Part shown: piece after piece, positions 6,650 through 7,903 of the stretch
Layout: each line of letters starts with the position of its first letter
Position numbering within the stretch: the first letter of the stretch is position 1
NCBI GenBank assembly: GCA_003153585.1
Contig: PLZZ01000069.1
Location: forward strand, 2,753-10,655
Direction: 5' to 3'
DNA from: Acidobacteriota bacterium
Lineage (GTDB): Bacteria > Acidobacteriota > Terriglobia > Acidiferrales > UBA7541
Length of the DNA stretch: 7,903 nt
Made by a program: the position numbers and the translations under genes
The notes under the pieces: model-generated
Databases searched by the model: none
The model's input: the letters and a program-made list of their open reading frames with translations, nothing else
Told to the model about the DNA's origin: nothing

Positions 6650-7664
6650 ACGCTCCCGTTTGCAAATTCCGCGAAACCACCCGCGCAGTTTTGCCATCTT
6701 CCGCGGGCCACAGCGCAAGAATCGGCCCTGGAAATTGAATCGGTTGAGCTATCGGCTCTCTTTGATTTTTGTCCTCATAGGCCTGAATGAAATCCCGTAC
6801 TGTCCAATCCCCGGACCCGGTACTCAACATGAGCGGACTGCCGCTGCAAGTGGACGCAAGAGCAGCGTCGCTCTCGACGATGCTCCCTTGCATCATGGCA
6901 AGATCGGCACCCGGAGCTGAGGGCACACTTTTACACGTCACCGTTTCTGGACGCTGAAAGTCCCCGGCGCACACGCCATCCACCAATGTTGCTGTACCAG
7001 CCTGTGGATCGATCCGGCCACCCACGTTCCGTTGCACCGGACGCGCGTGCGGGATAGCGATCTCGCGATTCAAGTGCCACGCCTCCGCTCGGTGATCGTA
7101 AAATGCAATCTTGTCGGGCTGAAGTACCACAAGGATCGAAGCCCCCGCCGCGTTGCCATCCGGCACCAACGCAAAATCAAGAATTCTCTCGTCCTGCTCC
7201 CAGACCAATTTCCGCTGTAACGTGAGCGACGCTTTCCTGGCACCCGCTTTCTCAACAAGGTCTCGCACAGCCGAAACGATCACAACTTCGCGAGCTTCAC
7301 CGTGCCGAATCTCAGCCACCCAAACATAATCCTCTGCGGATTCGGAAAGCGTCAGTTGCAATTGCGCCTCTCCCGGCAGCTTCTGCGTCATGCTGAATCC
7401 AAGACCCGTAAGGTCTTCCACCAACGTTTGCCGAAGTCCGGTAACGTCTCCGGCATTCAGAGAGGAAATATTCCGAACGTCGAGGGAAAACGTTCTGGCA
7501 GGTCTTGCAGTGGCTGCGATTTTCTCGGCGAGCGTGTCCAAGGCCTTATTCCATTCGGGCGGAACCTGGAACGCCGACTGCGCCCGCGAAGGCCAGCCTG
7601 CGAACGTAAGAAACGTTAGGACGATGATTGCTCGCAGGAAAAAGAGTCGAGGAAGGCGCCGCAT
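6612..7664 (-). CDS. Secreted protein of unknown function, partner of the family-5 binding protein
   Basis: The 350-residue protein begins with a clear Sec signal peptide: MRRLPR, then a hydrophobic core, with cleavage expected near SRA-QS at about residue 28. The mature part has an alpha/beta-looking N-terminal third (ALDTLAEKIAATA, SLDVRNISSL, LVEDLTGLGF). The later part is beta-rich, with phrases such as ILVVLQPDKIAFYDHRA and AIPHARPVQRNVGGRI. Four cysteines (residues 232, 244, 273, 348) could form two disulfides after export. I recall acidobacterial proteins of this type next to solute-binding genes but know no function. The end overlaps the binding-protein start by 38 bases, so translation is probably coupled. 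The ATG at 7664 fits the signal peptide but has no Shine-Dalgarno. A TTG at 7685 is in frame, and an in-frame TGA at 7701-7703 bars anything earlier. The strong ribosome-binding site at 7709-7716 points to another frame. Confidence 0.75.
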   Translation of the reverse strand: MRRLPRLFFLRAIIVLTFLTFAGWPSRAQSAFQVPPEWNKALDTLAEKIAATARPARTFSLDVRNISSLNAGDVTGLRQTLVEDLTGLGFSMTQKLPGEAQLQLTLSESAEDYVWVAEIRHGEAREVVIVSAVRDLVEKAGARKASLTLQRKLVWEQDERILDFALVPDGNAAGASILVVLQPDKIAFYDHRAEAWHLNREIAIPHARPVQRNVGGRIDPQAGTATLVDGVCAGDFQRPETVTCKSVPSAPGADLAMMQGSIVESDAALASTCSGSPLMLSTGSGDWTVRDFIQAYEDKNQREPIAQPIQFPGPILALWPAEDGKTARVVSRNLQTGAYEASIVSVSCGD

Positions 7665-7704
7665 CGGCTTGTGCCAGTTGCACAAAGCGTTGAGAAGCCA
7701 TCAT
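7546..7704 (-). other. 52-codon ORF overlapping the secreted-protein start; leader peptide or trace of a frameshift
   Basis: Two tandem ATG codons (7704 and 7701) lie directly behind a near-perfect Shine-Dalgarno, in a frame one base off that of the secreted protein. The frame reads MMASQRFVQLAQADAAPSST and runs to a TAA at 7546, covering the whole signal-peptide region of the real gene. The product has no recognisable motif. It could be a translated leader that feeds ribosomes to the ATG at 7664. Alternatively, a one-base indel between 7704 and 7664 may have separated the true start from the gene. Confidence 0.35.
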
Positions 7705-7708
7705 AGCA

Positions 7709-7716
7709 CACCTCCC
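7709..7716 (-). promoter_or_regulatory. Strong Shine-Dalgarno (GGGAGGTG) upstream of tandem ATGs
   Basis: This is the best match to the 16S anti-Shine-Dalgarno in the window. The GGAGG core is 6 bases from the ATG at 7704 and 9 from the ATG at 7701. Neither ATG is in frame with the secreted protein that follows. The 49 bases between the SPFH stop (7754) and these ATGs otherwise show nothing. Confidence 0.7.
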
Positions 7717-7753
7717 AAAACCTCCGCCGAATCGCGACGAGCAAACCCGGAAT

Positions 7754-7903
7754 TCATTTTCCCTTCACCGCCGGATCCATCGCCGCCGAAGCCGATTTCA
7801 ACACATCATTCGTAAAGAAAAACTTTCCGTCGGTCGGCACCATCATTATTTGCACCCTGTCCGACAGCCGCTCCGCCACCGTGTACTGCACCAGGAGCGG
7901 ATT
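7754..7903 (-). CDS. SPFH / band-7 (prohibitin-like) protein, C-terminal end, truncated by the window edge
   Basis: The - strand frame is open from base 7903 to a TGA at 7754-7756, giving the last 49 residues of a protein. They read NPLLVQYTVAERLSDRVQIM, then MVPTDGKFFFTNDVLKSASA, then a short tail ending in KGK. The phrases 'LVQYxxAExLSDRVQIMMVPxDGKFFFxNDVL' match what I recall of the C-terminal end of bacterial SPFH-domain proteins. In that family a membrane-anchored N-terminus and SPFH domain form oligomeric scaffolds at the membrane and often influence envelope proteases or microdomains. The N-terminal domain is outside the window, so the call rests on this tail only. The gap to the next ribosome-binding site is short (about 40 bases), so it is probably the upstream member of the same transcription unit. 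Confidence 0.6.
   Translation of the reverse strand, partial: NPLLVQYTVAERLSDRVQIMMVPTDGKFFFTNDVLKSASAAMDPAVKGK

Overview
The window reads as a chromosomal fragment of a moderately GC-rich Gram-negative bacterium. An Acidobacteriota (Terriglobia/Koribacter-like) host is my best guess. It rests on remembered likeness of several proteins to acidobacterial families: the hybrid kinase tail, the small four-cysteine protein, the polysaccharide-deacetylase C-terminus, the SPFH tail, and the secreted protein beside a family-5 solute-binding protein. No database search was possible.

Left part (1-2145). The 3' end of a hybrid histidine kinase (ATPase domain plus C-terminal receiver) runs in from the left on the + strand. 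It converges on a small four-cysteine, probably zinc-binding protein on the - strand. Next comes a stretch that looks rearranged. It holds a frameshifted C-terminal scrap of a polysaccharide deacetylase (- strand), then a six-TM membrane protein (+ strand). A 13-bp direct repeat brackets both. The 176 bases from 1970 to 2145 hold only a doubtful 55-codon ORF with a good Shine-Dalgarno sequence.

Right part (2146-7903). Everything here is on the - strand, tightly packed, and probably one transcription unit. In transcription order it holds: the C-terminus of an SPFH/band-7 protein; a secreted protein of unknown function; a family-5 (DppA/OppA-like) solute-binding protein that seems to lack a block of its N-terminal lobe; an NtrY-like membrane histidine kinase; and an NtrC-type sigma-54 activator. 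The secreted protein and the binding protein overlap by 38 bases. The kinase and regulator genes are 6 bases apart. A perfect 9-bp hairpin sits just ahead of the kinase ribosome-binding site.

A working reading is that the two-component pair senses an envelope or periplasmic state and drives sigma-54 promoters outside this window. The two exported proteins could be its inputs or part of its output. No transport permease or ATPase is present, so the binding protein may be a sensor partner rather than a transporter component; this is inference. The points most worth a second look are the shortened binding protein, the strong Shine-Dalgarno at 7709-7716 that serves a start in the wrong frame for the secreted protein, the deacetylase relic and the inter-cistronic hairpin. 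I see no CRISPR array, rRNA, tRNA or transposase.
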